This document shows positions 25,514 to 34,811 of a stretch of DNA of 64,000 bases, in pieces; positions within the stretch are counted from its first letter, which is position 1; each line of letters starts with the position of its first letter. This stretch comes from Desulfitobacterium hafniense DCB-2 (GTDB lineage: Bacteria > Bacillota > Desulfitobacteriia > Desulfitobacteriales > Desulfitobacteriaceae), in assembly GCF_000021925.1 (NCBI RefSeq), contig NC_011830.1:3073001-3137000 (forward strand). The letters are read 5' to 3'. Made by a program: the position numbers and the translations under genes. Under the pieces are notes generated by a model. That model was given only the letters and a program-made list of their open reading frames with translations. It was not told where the DNA came from and did no database searches.

Positions 25514-27022
25514 TTATACACCATATAACTTGCCGAATTTATCGTTGAGATACTCTATAAAGTATTTTGCACTCAGTTCCTCACCCGTAATTTTCTTGAT
25601 TAATTCCGTCGGCTTTAATGTTGCACCATACTGATGAACATTTTCCTTTAACCATTTCGTAATAGACAAAAAGTCTCCGCTGTAGATTTTTTGATTCCAA
25701 TCTGGAATTTCCTCTTTCAGCTTATTGAAAATTTGGGCCCCATACAAGTTTCCGAGTGCATAGGTTGGAAAATACCCAAAATCACCGCCGGACCAATGAA
25801 CGTCCTGCAATACTCCGTCCGCATCGTTTTCCGGTTCCACACCCAGATACTCTTTATATTTTTCATTCCAAAGCCTCGGAACGTCATCAATGTCAATATC
25901 ACTGTTTATCAGGAGCTTTTCCATTTCATAGCGAATGATGATATGAAGACTATAAGTCAATTCATCTGCGTCAATCCGAATTAAAGATGGCTCCACGCAG
26001 TTGACGGCCCGGTAAAACGATATAAAGTCCACCCCTTCGAGGTCTTGATAGGTTTTTTGAAATTTCGGATAAAAATAGCTCCAAAACTCCATGCTTTTCC
26101 CAAGGATATTTTCATAAAACCGGGATTGCGATTCGTGCATACCCATTGATGCGCCTGAACCTAAAGAAGTTCCCTCAAGTTCGTCCGGAATATTTTGTTC
26201 ATAGATTCCATGGCCGCCCTCGTGAATCATAGAGAAGATTGCAGGCCTGAAATCCGAGGTATCGTATTTTGTGGTTATCCTGACATCCTTATTCCCAAAG
26301 TTCGTCGTAAACGGGTGCTCAGAGATATCGATTCTTCCTCTTTTTTCGTAATCATAACCGATCTGGCCTAAAATGGTTTCCCCTAGCTTTCTCTGGCTTT
26401 CAACCGAGTAATTTCCTTTTAAAAAAGCATCATCCGTTTTGACATTCGAGTTTTTAATTCTTTGCAGTAAATAAACGAGGGATTCTCTCAACTCTCCAAA
26501 TACTGCATCAAGCCTTTCTGTTGTCATTCCGGGCTCATAAATATCTAAAAGACCATCATACTTATTGCCGGCAAAACCCCAGTATTCCGAGAACTTTTTA
26601 TTATAAGCGATAATCTTAGCAAGGTGCGGCTTGAAAATCGAAAAGTCCTTTTTCTTTTTCGCTTCCTCCCACGCACTTTGGGAGAGCGCCTTATCAATTT
26701 CATATTGAACGTATTCCGCTTCCGGTATTTTCGTTGCGTTGTTATAATCTTTCGTTATATTTTCTATTATGGCTTTGGTTAAATCGTCTAAATCATTAAT
26801 TCCATTAAAATAATCGATAAACTCTTTCATTTTTTCCGATGTAGTAAGCTTGTAACTCTCCCCTGTTAAGTATCCAATCATTTCGCTTCTGTATTCAATT
26901 GCCTCTTTGGGCATATTAACAACGCTATCCCAATGCAATAATGAAATAGAACTGCTCAGATACTCTACTTTTTTAAGATATTCTTTCAATTCTTCAATTT
27001 CCACAATTGCTTTTTTATTCAT
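25514..27022 (-). CDS. M32 family carboxypeptidase (Taq type)
   Basis: 502 residues, full length for the family. The zinc site HEGGHGIYEQN is at about residue 268, with SGASMGMHESQSRFYEN holding the next ligand and DADELTYSLHIIIRYEME after it. It removes C-terminal residues from peptides in the cytoplasm. It stands alone with its own ribosome site (AAAGGAG). Confidence 0.93.
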   Translation of the reverse strand: MNKKAIVEIEELKEYLKKVEYLSSSISLLHWDSVVNMPKEAIEYRSEMIGYLTGESYKLTTSEKMKEFIDYFNGINDLDDLTKAIIENITKDYNNATKIPEAEYVQYEIDKALSQSAWEEAKKKKDFSIFKPHLAKIIAYNKKFSEYWGFAGNKYDGLLDIYEPGMTTERLDAVFGELRESLVYLLQRIKNSNVKTDDAFLKGNYSVESQRKLGETILGQIGYDYEKRGRIDISEHPFTTNFGNKDVRITTKYDTSDFRPAIFSMIHEGGHGIYEQNIPDELEGTSLGSGASMGMHESQSRFYENILGKSMEFWSYFYPKFQKTYQDLEGVDFISFYRAVNCVEPSLIRIDADELTYSLHIIIRYEMEKLLINSDIDIDDVPRLWNEKYKEYLGVEPENDADGVLQDVHWSGGDFGYFPTYALGNLYGAQIFNKLKEEIPDWNQKIYSGDFLSITKWLKENVHQYGATLKPTELIKKITGEELSAKYFIEYLNDKFGKLYGV

Positions 27023-27033
27023 TTTGATCTCCT

Positions 27034-27228
27034 TTATTCATGCTGCCCTTTTTGCCACGCCAAGCAAGCTTGGGCAAAAAGGTGGCTGGGCCGGCCCGCG
27101 TTCATGGCGAGCCGGTTATCCACAATGATATATGCCCGCTTCTGCGCTTCGGTCAGTCTGGGATTTACACCTTTTCGGGTGATGGCGATAAAGCAAAGTG
27201 GTGTCACCTCATCTCCGACCTCTTTCAT
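27034..27228 (-). pseudogene. ParB-domain remnant
   Basis: The reading has NPRLTEAQKRAYIIVDNRLAM, the end of a ParB-like nuclease/partition N-terminal domain. Upstream and downstream parts of the domain are missing and the last 20 residues are unlike any family. It is probably a leftover of a plasmid- or phage-type gene. Confidence 0.5.
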
Positions 27229-27253
27229 CCCGTGGTTCTCCGCAGCTCTTGGT

Positions 27254-27604
27254 TCACTCTCTTAATATTTTCTGCATTGCTTTACCTTTAGCCAACTCGT
27301 CAATTAGTTTATCTAAATATCGGACTTGCCGCATTAATTCATCTTCTATCTCTTCCACCCGATATCCACAAATCACTCCTTTGATGAGTGAAGCATTGGG
27401 ATTAATACGAGGTGCTTGTTTGAAGAAGGTTTCCAGATCCACTTCATCAGTTATTTGCTGTTGCAATGACTGTTCATCATAACCGGTAAGCCAAAAGATG
27501 ATTTCATTTACTTCTTTTTGTGTTCTTCCTTTTTTCTCTGCTTTTTGTAGATAGAGCGGATAGATGCTGGAAAAAGACATTGTATAAATTCGCGGTTTCT
27601 CCAT
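27254..27604 (-). CDS. DUF2200 family protein
   Basis: 116 residues, full length. Typical DUF2200 start RIYTMSFSSIYPLYLQKAEKK with KEVNEIIFWLTGYD, then INPNASLIKGVICGYRVEEI. Function unknown; the family is a cytoplasmic helical protein. ATG behind AAAGGAG. Confidence 0.8.
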   Translation of the reverse strand: MEKPRIYTMSFSSIYPLYLQKAEKKGRTQKEVNEIIFWLTGYDEQSLQQQITDEVDLETFFKQAPRINPNASLIKGVICGYRVEEIEDELMRQVRYLDKLIDELAKGKAMQKILRE

Positions 27605-27663
27605 TGGGGAATTCTCCTTTACTTTTTATCAAGAACAATGACACATTATCCAAATACTGGACA

Positions 27664-28128
27664 CTAACTATGAGAGACCTTCATCAACCTATCCTCCAAT
27701 TGAGCAAGAACCAAAGGCCATGCTTGTTCATGCCTATCCCTCGATTCTTCATCTGAAAACCCTGCATGATTTAATCGTAATATTGTTCCACCCTCAACCT
27801 CTTTTAATTCCACAGTCACAACTGTTTCAGCACCTTTGGTTCCCTCAGCACCTGTTAGCCATGTAAGTTCAACCAGTTGGCCGAGCATAAGCCTAAGAAA
27901 ACGGCCATAGTGAGGATGACGGTTCCCCTCATAGGCTGTTTCAAAGTAAAAAACAGTGTTAACTTCACCTTTCATCAGGACTGAATCCGGCTCTGCGAAC
28001 CAGAGGTCAAACTGTTCAGTCCAGGCGCGGTATAATATATCGGGTGGAAATGACATCGCCCTCTCTACAGAAAGATTAAATGGCCGCAATGATAAATCAG
28101 GTATACAGATTGGTATTGTTTGTTCCAC
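27664..28128 (-). CDS. SRPBCC (AHSA1-type) ligand-binding protein
   Basis: 154 residues from a GTG 8 bases after AAAAGGAG. It shows the pattern of the AHSA1/START-like fold: VERAMSFPPDILYRAWTEQFDLWFA-type start, GRFLRLMLGQLVELTWL in the middle and LRLNHAGFSDEESRDRHEQAW at the end. Members bind hydrophobic ligands or act as Hsp90-activator-like folds. No function can be given. It is 59 bases before the DUF2200 gene and may be co-transcribed. Confidence 0.8.
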   Translation of the reverse strand: MEQTIPICIPDLSLRPFNLSVERAMSFPPDILYRAWTEQFDLWFAEPDSVLMKGEVNTVFYFETAYEGNRHPHYGRFLRLMLGQLVELTWLTGAEGTKGAETVVTVELKEVEGGTILRLNHAGFSDEESRDRHEQAWPLVLAQLEDRLMKVSHS

Positions 28129-28277
28129 AAGTCAATCTCCTTTTATCGTTTATCTTGCCAATAACGCATTACCTACTATTATGCTACAAATATAAATAGT
28201 CCGAATGTGGCTATCAAATCACACAAGCCTATTCTCACAGTATCATGTATGTAAGATATCGATCTCTATCCGCAGTA

Positions 28278-29147
28278 TTATAATATATCCAAATAAGTTT
28301 TATGTTGGGGGGCAGGAAAAGCGAGATTAATTCTTTGCCAATCTTCCTCATGGATCGAGATATCGTAAACCTGGGCATTATCCTTGACATGGTCGGGTTG
28401 AGAAGCCTTGGGTATGGCCATAACATTCTCCTGCCCCAAGACAAAGCAAAGGAGTATCTGCTCCACAGTCAGGCCATAGTTTTGGGCAATCTCCTGAACT
28501 ACTGGGTTTTGGGCTATTCTTTGCCGTGTGCTCAGATTATGAGCCATGGGGCAGTAAGCCATCATCGGCAGCCGGTGCGCTTTGAGCCATGGCTGCAAAT
28601 CATATTCAGTCCCCCGGGAATTTAAGTGGTAGAGCACTTGATTCGTTGAGCACCGATCCCCTCCGGGTGTTTGCCAAAGCTCTTCCATATCCTCCGTATC
28701 AAAATTGGACACGCCCCAATGCTTGATCTTTCCTTGAGCCACTAACTCGTTCATGCACTCCACAGTCTCTTCAAGGGGGATATTTCCCCGCCAGTGGAGC
28801 AGATACAGATCAAGATAGTCCAGGCCAAGACGCCTTAAAGAAGCCTCACAGCTTTTGAAGATCGTCTTGCGCCCGGCATGATGAGGATAGACTTTCGAGA
28901 CGATATGGAGGGTTTCCCGAGGATAAGGCTTGATCGCTTCTCCCACTAATTCCTCCGCCGCTCCCTCTCCATACATCTCAGCCGTATCGATCAGGGTCAT
29001 TCCGTACTCGATTCCCATGGCCAGAGCTTTAACCTCTTGCTGCCATAGCCGGCTTTTCTCCCCCATATACCAGGTCCCCTGGCCGAGTTTGGGCAGTTTG
29101 GTTCCATCGGGCAGAAGGACTTCCCGGAGGATCTTTTTCTGATTCAT
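28278..29147 (-). CDS. Aldo/keto reductase
   Basis: 289 residues. Catalytic tetrad residues are visible: D and Y in LIDTAEMYGEG, K in IVSKVYPHH and H in LYLLHWRG. The NADPH-site pattern AIPKASQPDHVKDN is near the C-terminus. It reduces aldehydes or ketones with NADPH. It lies 23 bases upstream of nothing shared: the lipoate ligase gene precedes it by 23 bases on the same strand, so the two may form an operon. Confidence 0.9.
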   Translation of the reverse strand: MNQKKILREVLLPDGTKLPKLGQGTWYMGEKSRLWQQEVKALAMGIEYGMTLIDTAEMYGEGAAEELVGEAIKPYPRETLHIVSKVYPHHAGRKTIFKSCEASLRRLGLDYLDLYLLHWRGNIPLEETVECMNELVAQGKIKHWGVSNFDTEDMEELWQTPGGDRCSTNQVLYHLNSRGTEYDLQPWLKAHRLPMMAYCPMAHNLSTRQRIAQNPVVQEIAQNYGLTVEQILLCFVLGQENVMAIPKASQPDHVKDNAQVYDISIHEEDWQRINLAFPAPQHKTYLDIL

Positions 29148-29170
29148 TCTCTCTACCTTCCTTTCCTCCC

Positions 29171-30175
29171 TTAAACGTCTTTAATCTTTTCGCCAATCCA
29201 TTCTTTCATATCCTGAAGAATCATCAGATCTTCTTCCTGAACCTGAAGTGATTCCAAGGCAAGAAGCAATTCACTACTATTCAGAGTCCGGTTAAGAAAT
29301 GAAGCACTGATCTCCTGGATGAGGTGTGCATTCATAGCATCAGAATAGATGGTTGAGCCAATAATCTTGCCTTGGCGCAGAGTAAAGCCTAATTCTATCC
29401 CTCCCCAGGGAAAACGGGTCTCCAGGACAAGGTCAAATTGGGGCGTCTTACCGTAGCGCCAATCCCAGGAAGCGTATTTTTCATAAAGTCCGCCCAGGTC
29501 ATAATCCGTATCCTTTATACGCAGAGGCTCCGGACAGGCACCATAGAGGCTTTGAAAGCTTGCCATCAGAGTTCCCTTCATCTCCTCAATGGACAAATCC
29601 GGTAAATAATTGCGGAGGTTGGTGATCCGGGATTGAACCGACTGTACTCCCTTGGCCGCCATTTTTTCCTTGGATACCTGAAGGTATTTCCCCACTTTTT
29701 CCCCGTCCACATGAACAAGAACCGTACCGTGGTGGTATGCTTTATCTTTTTCAAAATAGAAAGCATTCCCCGAAAACTTCTTTCCCTCCACAGTCAGATC
29801 ATTGCGGCCGGTAAATTCGGCTTGAATTCCTAAACTGTTTACTCCCCCTAAGATAACCTGGAGCTGTTTGTGCAAATCATAAAGCTCCCGATCCATAATA
29901 AAGGTAAAATTGAGATTGCCTAAATCATGAAAAACCGCCCCGCCCCCGGAAAGACGACGGGCCAGTTTTCCTCCATCTTCTTCAAGAAGGGTACAGCGGC
30001 ATTCCTGCCAGGGATTTTGATTTCTTCCGATAACTACGGTGTTTTGATTTTGCCATAGATAAAGGAGAATCTGATCTTTCTCCACCTTATGTAAAAGGAA
30101 TTCTTCCAAGGCCAGATTGTGCCAGGGATCAAATGAATCAGACAGCACAATTTTAGTTTTTACCGGGCAAGACAT
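29171..30175 (-). CDS. lplA: Lipoate-protein ligase A
   Basis: 334 residues. The lipoate-AMP loop RRLSGGGAVFHDLGNLNFTF is at about residue 73 and the catalytic lysine region KKFSGNAFY follows, then HHGTVLVHVD. The C-terminal domain is present. It attaches scavenged lipoate to E2 or GcvH proteins using ATP. ATG behind AGGAGGGGGG. Confidence 0.92.
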   Translation of the reverse strand: MSCPVKTKIVLSDSFDPWHNLALEEFLLHKVEKDQILLYLWQNQNTVVIGRNQNPWQECRCTLLEEDGGKLARRLSGGGAVFHDLGNLNFTFIMDRELYDLHKQLQVILGGVNSLGIQAEFTGRNDLTVEGKKFSGNAFYFEKDKAYHHGTVLVHVDGEKVGKYLQVSKEKMAAKGVQSVQSRITNLRNYLPDLSIEEMKGTLMASFQSLYGACPEPLRIKDTDYDLGGLYEKYASWDWRYGKTPQFDLVLETRFPWGGIELGFTLRQGKIIGSTIYSDAMNAHLIQEISASFLNRTLNSSELLLALESLQVQEEDLMILQDMKEWIGEKIKDV

Positions 30176-30219
30176 GGGGACCCCCCTCCTTATCGATTAG
30201 TATTACCTGAAATAACCCT

Positions 30220-31569
30220 CTATTTTCCTCGTGACAGATAGTCCTTCATCACTTCCTCAGGGACGAGACTGCCGCCGGTCGCCCAAATCAGATGGGTTCC
30301 CTTTTTCAATCCCTCTTCAAGCCGGTGCTCCCTGATATATTGAAGGCCTTCCTTACACAGCAGGAGCCGGGCCGGACCGGCCATTCCTGCCAAAGCCGAA
30401 GGCTCGCATTGTATCCCCTCTGCATGATCAAGAGCCTGCAGCAAGCGGAAAAGTTCTGCATCCTCCACGGTGAAGGCCCCGCTCAGCAAGCCTGCCATGA
30501 TCTTGCCTACGAAGCGGGAAGCTCTGCCTACGGCCAACCCATCGGCTTCGGTCTTGTTATCCAGCCCAATATCCTGAACAGCGATGCCATCATGAAGCCC
30601 TGTCGCTAATCCCAACACCATACAGGGAGAATGAGTCGGCTCGGCAAAGAAACAATGAACATGCTCCTGGAACACCTGCTTTAAGCCAAAGGTCACTCCC
30701 CCCGGTCCCCCTCCCACCCCACAGGGCAGGTAAACAAAAAGAGGGTGGTCGGCATCAACCTTGCGGTTCAATTTTTCTAATTGCTCCTTAAGCCTCAGTC
30801 CTGCTACAGCATAGCCTAAAAACAGATCCCGGGAATTTTCATCGTCAATAAAGTGACAGCGGGAATCACCTTCAGCCTGCCTGCGGCCTTCTTCCACAGC
30901 CTTACTATAGTCGGAGGTGTATTCAATCACCTCCACTCCCTTGGAGCGCAAAAGTGCTTTTTTCCACCCTTTGGCATCGGCAGACATATGGACAGTGACT
31001 TTAAAGCCCAATTCAGCTCCCATCACGCCGATGCTCAACCCGAGATTTCCTGTGGAACCCACAGCAATTTTATAATGAGACAAAACATCTCTGAACGAAG
31101 AATCCTTTAACCTGGCATAATCGTCTTCCCTGGTCAATAGGCCCTGTTTAATAAGAGTTTCTTCGGCATGTTTGAGAACTTCATAAATCCCACCCCGCGC
31201 CTTGATAGAGCCGGAAATCGGCAGCTGATGATCGCATTTCAGCCAGATATCTCCGGGTATCTGAACGCCATAACGGGATTCCAAATAGCTCTGCATCCTT
31301 TTTATAGGGACAATAGGGGACTCGATGAGACCTTGAGCCGGTTGTGTCTCCGGGAAGGCTTTAGCCAGGTAAGGAGCAAAACGCCGCAATCGTTCTTCTG
31401 CATCGTGAATATCGGAGAGACTGATTCCGAATTGGGCCTCCTTGAATTCCTTAGTTGCCCGATAATGAGGATTAATCCAGAAAATTTCCCGGGCTGCTCT
31501 CAAATCCTGCACCACGGGGGTATGGGGTATAACCTCAGGGCTTTTCCCTGTCATGTCTCGCTTGTTCAC
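30220..31569 (-). CDS. dsdA: D-serine dehydratase (D-serine ammonia-lyase)
   Basis: 449 residues, right length for DsdA. GTG start 6 bases after GGAGG. The PLP lysine lies in SGSIKARGGIYEVL at about residue 122, the phosphate loop in GSTGNLGLSIG, and a glycine-rich loop in PCGVGGGPGGVTFG. It turns D-serine into pyruvate and ammonia. A dsdC-type regulator is not adjacent. It lies 44 bases before lplA, so both may share a transcript. Confidence 0.93.
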   Translation of the reverse strand: MNKRDMTGKSPEVIPHTPVVQDLRAAREIFWINPHYRATKEFKEAQFGISLSDIHDAEERLRRFAPYLAKAFPETQPAQGLIESPIVPIKRMQSYLESRYGVQIPGDIWLKCDHQLPISGSIKARGGIYEVLKHAEETLIKQGLLTREDDYARLKDSSFRDVLSHYKIAVGSTGNLGLSIGVMGAELGFKVTVHMSADAKGWKKALLRSKGVEVIEYTSDYSKAVEEGRRQAEGDSRCHFIDDENSRDLFLGYAVAGLRLKEQLEKLNRKVDADHPLFVYLPCGVGGGPGGVTFGLKQVFQEHVHCFFAEPTHSPCMVLGLATGLHDGIAVQDIGLDNKTEADGLAVGRASRFVGKIMAGLLSGAFTVEDAELFRLLQALDHAEGIQCEPSALAGMAGPARLLLCKEGLQYIREHRLEEGLKKGTHLIWATGGSLVPEEVMKDYLSRGK

Positions 31570-31635
31570 CTCATTCCTCCTTTGCTTTGCTTTCCTTTGC
31601 TTCCTTCTAGAACATTATATCCCGACTTTATTAAT

Positions 31636-31670
31636 AAAAACAGATCAGGAGCCAGGCCCTAATCTGTTTC
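31636..31670 (-). terminator. Terminator of the DUF6544-like gene
   Basis: AAACAGAT and ATCTGTTT with an inner AGG/CCT pair flank a short loop; on the minus strand TTTTTATTAA follows. Confidence 0.75.
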
Positions 31671-31698
31671 ACCGCCAATATCTTCCCCACTATTCTTA

Positions 31699-32556
31699 TC
31701 ACTGATATCGAAAAGGCTTATTGTATTCCAGTTCTTTGACTTTAAAGTGATACCATTGGAAATCTCCCGAATCCAGTTTCCAGATGAGATCCCCTTGGGA
31801 AGGAACAATCATCCCCTTAAACCCCTGATGCTCTTGGATGGTACAAGCCCATGTCTCCAGACGGTATTCACCATCAAATTCTCCGTAGCGTTCGGCTTCG
31901 AAGCTGAGCACTTCACCCTGCTCATTAAAGGTGAAGATTCCTGAAGCGGTTACCCCTTCATAACTCATGGTTGCTTCAGCAGATGTATCGCTCAGCTCCC
32001 GCCACTGAATATAATCATTTAATGCCGCTGCGGGAAACCACATCATCTCAGCAAGATAGCGCAGGAGAGACCCTTGATCGATTTCCTTCCCCTGACCGTC
32101 GGCCACAGTGACCAGGGACAGTGCTTTAATCAGCATCTTACCATATCCGTCAACATACTTATCCCGGCCTGATATATGGAGCAAAGGCGCCATTTGAATA
32201 TCGGTATGCCATATAAACCCAGGTTCGGCCATGCGGAAATACTGCTCAACCTCCCCCTTCATCCAGGGCTGATCGGCCTTTAACCTTAAACTTATCTCCT
32301 GTTTTGTCCTTGCGGCTATCACCCGCTCTTTTCCCACAACCTGAGAGTGCAGAAGCCATTTTTGAACAGCAGGGGGAAGTTTCTCTAGATCAGAAAGCTG
32401 CACAGTCCCTTGAGCATCTTCTATCCCCTTATAAAATTGGTCAACTTCCTCAGCGACCCTTTGGGCAAACTGAAATTTGGCAATTGTGGTTACAGCGGCA
32501 CAGACTATAAAAATCATGAGAATTATGGCGAGAATGACCAAAAGAATTTTTCCCAC
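31699..32556 (-). CDS. Membrane-anchored protein, DUF6544-like
   Basis: 285 residues from a GTG behind GAGGGGG. One N-terminal helix (LLVILAIILMIFIVCAAV) anchors a mostly beta-rich outer or cytoplasmic part with LPPAVQKWLLHSQVVG, AEMMWFPAAALNDYIQW and GEFDGEYRLETWAC, a pattern of the DUF6544 family. Function is unknown; the large domain may bind lipids, judged only by its fold class. Confidence 0.65.
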   Translation of the reverse strand: MGKILLVILAIILMIFIVCAAVTTIAKFQFAQRVAEEVDQFYKGIEDAQGTVQLSDLEKLPPAVQKWLLHSQVVGKERVIAARTKQEISLRLKADQPWMKGEVEQYFRMAEPGFIWHTDIQMAPLLHISGRDKYVDGYGKMLIKALSLVTVADGQGKEIDQGSLLRYLAEMMWFPAAALNDYIQWRELSDTSAEATMSYEGVTASGIFTFNEQGEVLSFEAERYGEFDGEYRLETWACTIQEHQGFKGMIVPSQGDLIWKLDSGDFQWYHFKVKELEYNKPFRYQ

Positions 32557-32738
32557 AGGAAATCCCCCTCACTCATTGATATCACTTAGCTATATCACTC
32601 CAAGTCAAGTTATACTATTCACATAGCGAGGTGGGGAAAGGATCAGATGACCCTTTCCTACAGCCTTTTACGATTCACTTCATTGAAACCGTGCCATTGA
32701 ACCTATTCCATAGAACGCTATTCAATTGGGGTTAATCC

Positions 32739-33836
32739 CTAGCGCTTCGTCTGATAGTGCTCTTTGATCTGCTGAGTGATCTTTTTCCATTTCTTCTTTT
32801 CTTCAAGCTGTTCATGAAGATTGGTCTTGCGGGAAATATAGCGGGCTTCCCGCTGCAGCTTCTTAAAGCTTTCATAGCGTTCTTCGCTGAGCATTCCTTC
32901 AGCAATAGCCTTTTGCACGGCGCAGCCAGGCTCACTTTCATGCTGACAATCGGAGAAACGGCAGTTCCCGGCATAGGCCGCGATATCTTCAAAAGCTTCA
33001 CTCAAGCCTTCCCCGCTGCCAAAAAGCTGAATCTCCCGCATGCCTGGAGTATCGATCAACACCCCACCCTGGGGCAGGAGAAAAAGCTCCCGGGAAGTGG
33101 TGGTGTGGCGGCCCCGGCTATCTTTTTCCCGGACTTCATAAGTGAGCTGAACATTTTGGCCCAGGAGATAGTTGACCAAGGTGGACTTGCCGGCTCCTGA
33201 TGAGCCCAGCAAAGCAATGGTCTGCCCCTGCCGGATATAGGGAGCTATGGCACTTACTCCATCTCCTGTAGCACAGCTTATGGGCAAAATATCCACACCG
33301 GGGGCGGCATCTTGAACTTGACTGACTTTTTCCTGAACATCATCGCAAAGATCCGTCTTGCTCAAAACAAGCACGGGATTAGCCCCGCTCTCCCAGGCAA
33401 GGGTAAGGTAACGTTCAATTCTGCGCACATTGAAATCGAAATTCAACGCATTGACGAGAAACACTGTGTCGATGTTGGTGGCAACAATTTGCTCAGCCGA
33501 GGTTTTTCCGGCAGCTTTGCGGGAAAACTTGCTTTTTCTGGGCAGTATGCTCTGAATGATAACATCCTGATCCTCATGATCTTTTATACTCTCTGCCCTG
33601 CCTTCCAGAACGACCCAATCTCCTACCGCAGGAAAATCACTGCGCTCCAAAGCGGTATAACGCATTTTTCCGGAAACGACGGCCCAGACCTCGCCAAATT
33701 CCGTCCATACTTTAAATCGATCGCGATATTCCGCCGCGACACGGCCTGGATGGAAACCAGACTTTAAATAAGGTTGAAAAAGCTCCTGCCAAGCATCATT
33801 CCAACCCAGTTCTTTAAGTTCATATTGACAATTCAA
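32739..33836 (-). CDS. rsgA: Ribosome biogenesis GTPase RsgA
   Basis: 365 residues from a TTG at 33836, 8 bases after AAGGAGG; the ATG eleven codons earlier overlaps that site. OB fold first, then a circularly permuted GTPase: LSKTDLC (G4) precedes GSSGAGKST (G1) and DTPGMRE (G3). The zinc motif C-R-F-S-D-C-Q-H with a later Cys is complete, and a basic tail of about 60 residues ends the protein. It acts late in 30S maturation. The leader in front is unusual (see 33895-34103). Confidence 0.93.
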   Translation of the reverse strand: MNCQYELKELGWNDAWQELFQPYLKSGFHPGRVAAEYRDRFKVWTEFGEVWAVVSGKMRYTALERSDFPAVGDWVVLEGRAESIKDHEDQDVIIQSILPRKSKFSRKAAGKTSAEQIVATNIDTVFLVNALNFDFNVRRIERYLTLAWESGANPVLVLSKTDLCDDVQEKVSQVQDAAPGVDILPISCATGDGVSAIAPYIRQGQTIALLGSSGAGKSTLVNYLLGQNVQLTYEVREKDSRGRHTTTSRELFLLPQGGVLIDTPGMREIQLFGSGEGLSEAFEDIAAYAGNCRFSDCQHESEPGCAVQKAIAEGMLSEERYESFKKLQREARYISRKTNLHEQLEEKKKWKKITQQIKEHYQTKR

Positions 33837-33894
33837 ATGGGAATCCTCCTTGACTTCTGAAATGGTCACGGAAGTCCCGTTTTAGGTGAGAGCG

Positions 33895-33972
33895 TCAGCT
33901 AAAAATAGGTCCTTTCGTGACGTTGAAACTTTGCATGGACCCTAAGACAATGACCGACTCTTTATTTACCAT
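33895..33972 (-). CDS. 25-codon reading frame in the rsgA leader
   Basis: ATG at 33972 is 10 bases after GGAGAGG. The peptide is MVNKESVIVLGSMQSFNVTK plus five residues, then TGA, 58 bases before the rsgA start. No family recognised. The frame follows a promoter and two hairpins, so it would be the first thing translated on this mRNA. It could be a leader peptide or an unrelated small protein. Confidence 0.4.
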   Translation of the reverse strand: MVNKESVIVLGSMQSFNVTKGPIFS

Positions 33973-33998
33973 AATTCAACACCTCTCCATCTATTAGG

Positions 33999-34067
33999 CA
34001 GGCTTGGCTTCAGGTGGGTTTCAATCCCAGCCGAAGGCCAGCCGCCCTTATCCTCACTGAGGATAAG
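33999..34067 (-). ncRNA. Structured 5' leader of the rsgA transcript
   Basis: The predicted 5' end begins with a perfect 10-bp hairpin CTTATCCTCA/TGAGGATAAG (34047-34067). It is followed by an 18-position imperfect stem (33999-34016 with 34026-34043, 14 pairs) closing on GATTGAA. I do not recognise a known riboswitch class in it. Confidence 0.4.
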
Positions 34068-34075
34068 CTATACTT

Positions 34076-34103
34076 ATTGTACGCTTAATGAGAAATTAAT
34101 CAA
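34076..34103 (-). promoter_or_regulatory. Sigma-A promoter of the rsgA leader
   Basis: Minus strand TTGATT (34103-34098), 16-base spacer, TACAAT (34081-34076). The transcript would start near 34068, exactly where the first hairpin begins. Confidence 0.6.
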
Positions 34104-34125
34104 GCTTCCCCAGAGGCCCGGTATG

Positions 34126-34157
34126 AAAAAAAGCGCCCAAGTTTTTACACTCAGGCG
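34126..34157 (-). terminator. Terminator of the flotillin gene group
   Basis: Nine-pair stem CGCCTGAGT/ACTTGGGCG (two G-U pairs), followed on the minus strand by CTTTTTTT. It lies 53 bases past the stop at 34210. Confidence 0.85.
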
Positions 34158-34209
34158 ATTAATCCCCAATCTTATCTTTTGTTCAATTCATCTATAGCTT
34201 TGCACCAGG

Positions 34210-34797
34210 TTAAATTCTGCGGTTATAGGCATATTTATTGTAAGCCCGCGGCTTACCCAGCACCTCTGCCCAAATGATCCCTTGGACAAGAGGATTATCA
34301 GACACAGCCGGGAAAACCGGCTTTTCCTGTTCTACGGGCTTAGCAGAAGCATACCTTGGTTTCCCTTCAGGCTTCCCAAGGGATTCCTTGGATCCCTCGC
34401 TTCCCCACATTCCTTCACTGCCCACACTGCCTTCAACACCGGCGGTTCCTTCCGTTCCCCAAGTCCCTTCCGTAGAAAAGCCCTCAACCCTTTCGCTGCC
34501 TTCTCTGCCATAGCTTTGAGGGGTGCTTGGATATCTTGGGGCAGGTGAAGGACGGGAAGGCCGATCGATGGGTTCTTCTTTAGGAAACAATTCCCGCTCC
34601 AGCTCTTCAAACATTTCCCGCCAGCCAGACCGGGCAGGCTTGGTCTCCTGACGTGAATAAGGAGTACGGTCGCTCTGCTGTCCCTGAGGCCGGGTAGTGG
34701 GTGGGCGTCGGTTTTGCGGTTTTTTCTTATTCGGGCTGAAGATCGTGGATACTGCATAGATGAAAATTATAATCGGTATCCATGAGAATAGATCCAT
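34210..34797 (-). CDS. Membrane-anchored low-complexity protein next to floA
   Basis: 195 residues. One N-terminal helix (residues 4-20), a proline- and arginine-rich basic part, a short conserved-looking patch REMFEELERELFPKEE at about 60, then a run of TEGT/WGTEG/VGSEG units (105-135) and a C-terminal block SDNPLVQGIIWAEVLGKPRA. No family recognised. It lies 14 bases after the flotillin gene, so it belongs to that operon and may be a partner of the flotillin membrane scaffold (inference). Confidence 0.65.
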   Translation of the reverse strand: MDLFSWIPIIIFIYAVSTIFSPNKKKPQNRRPPTTRPQGQQSDRTPYSRQETKPARSGWREMFEELERELFPKEEPIDRPSRPSPAPRYPSTPQSYGREGSERVEGFSTEGTWGTEGTAGVEGSVGSEGMWGSEGSKESLGKPEGKPRYASAKPVEQEKPVFPAVSDNPLVQGIIWAEVLGKPRAYNKYAYNRRI

Positions 34798-34811
34798 ATC
34801 ATGTCACCACC

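Noticed and set aside
32634..32660. GGAAAGG/CCTTTCC hairpin after rsgA as terminator
   Set aside because: The stem is short and no T run follows on the relevant strand.
34017..34027. GGTTTCAATCCC-like string that resembles the end of CRISPR repeats
   Set aside because: It occurs once, inside a hairpin of the rsgA leader; there are no spaced repeats.
34400..34510. DNA tandem repeat in the low-complexity gene
   Set aside because: The repetition is at the level of short TEG/SEG residues; the codons vary and no fixed DNA period was seen.
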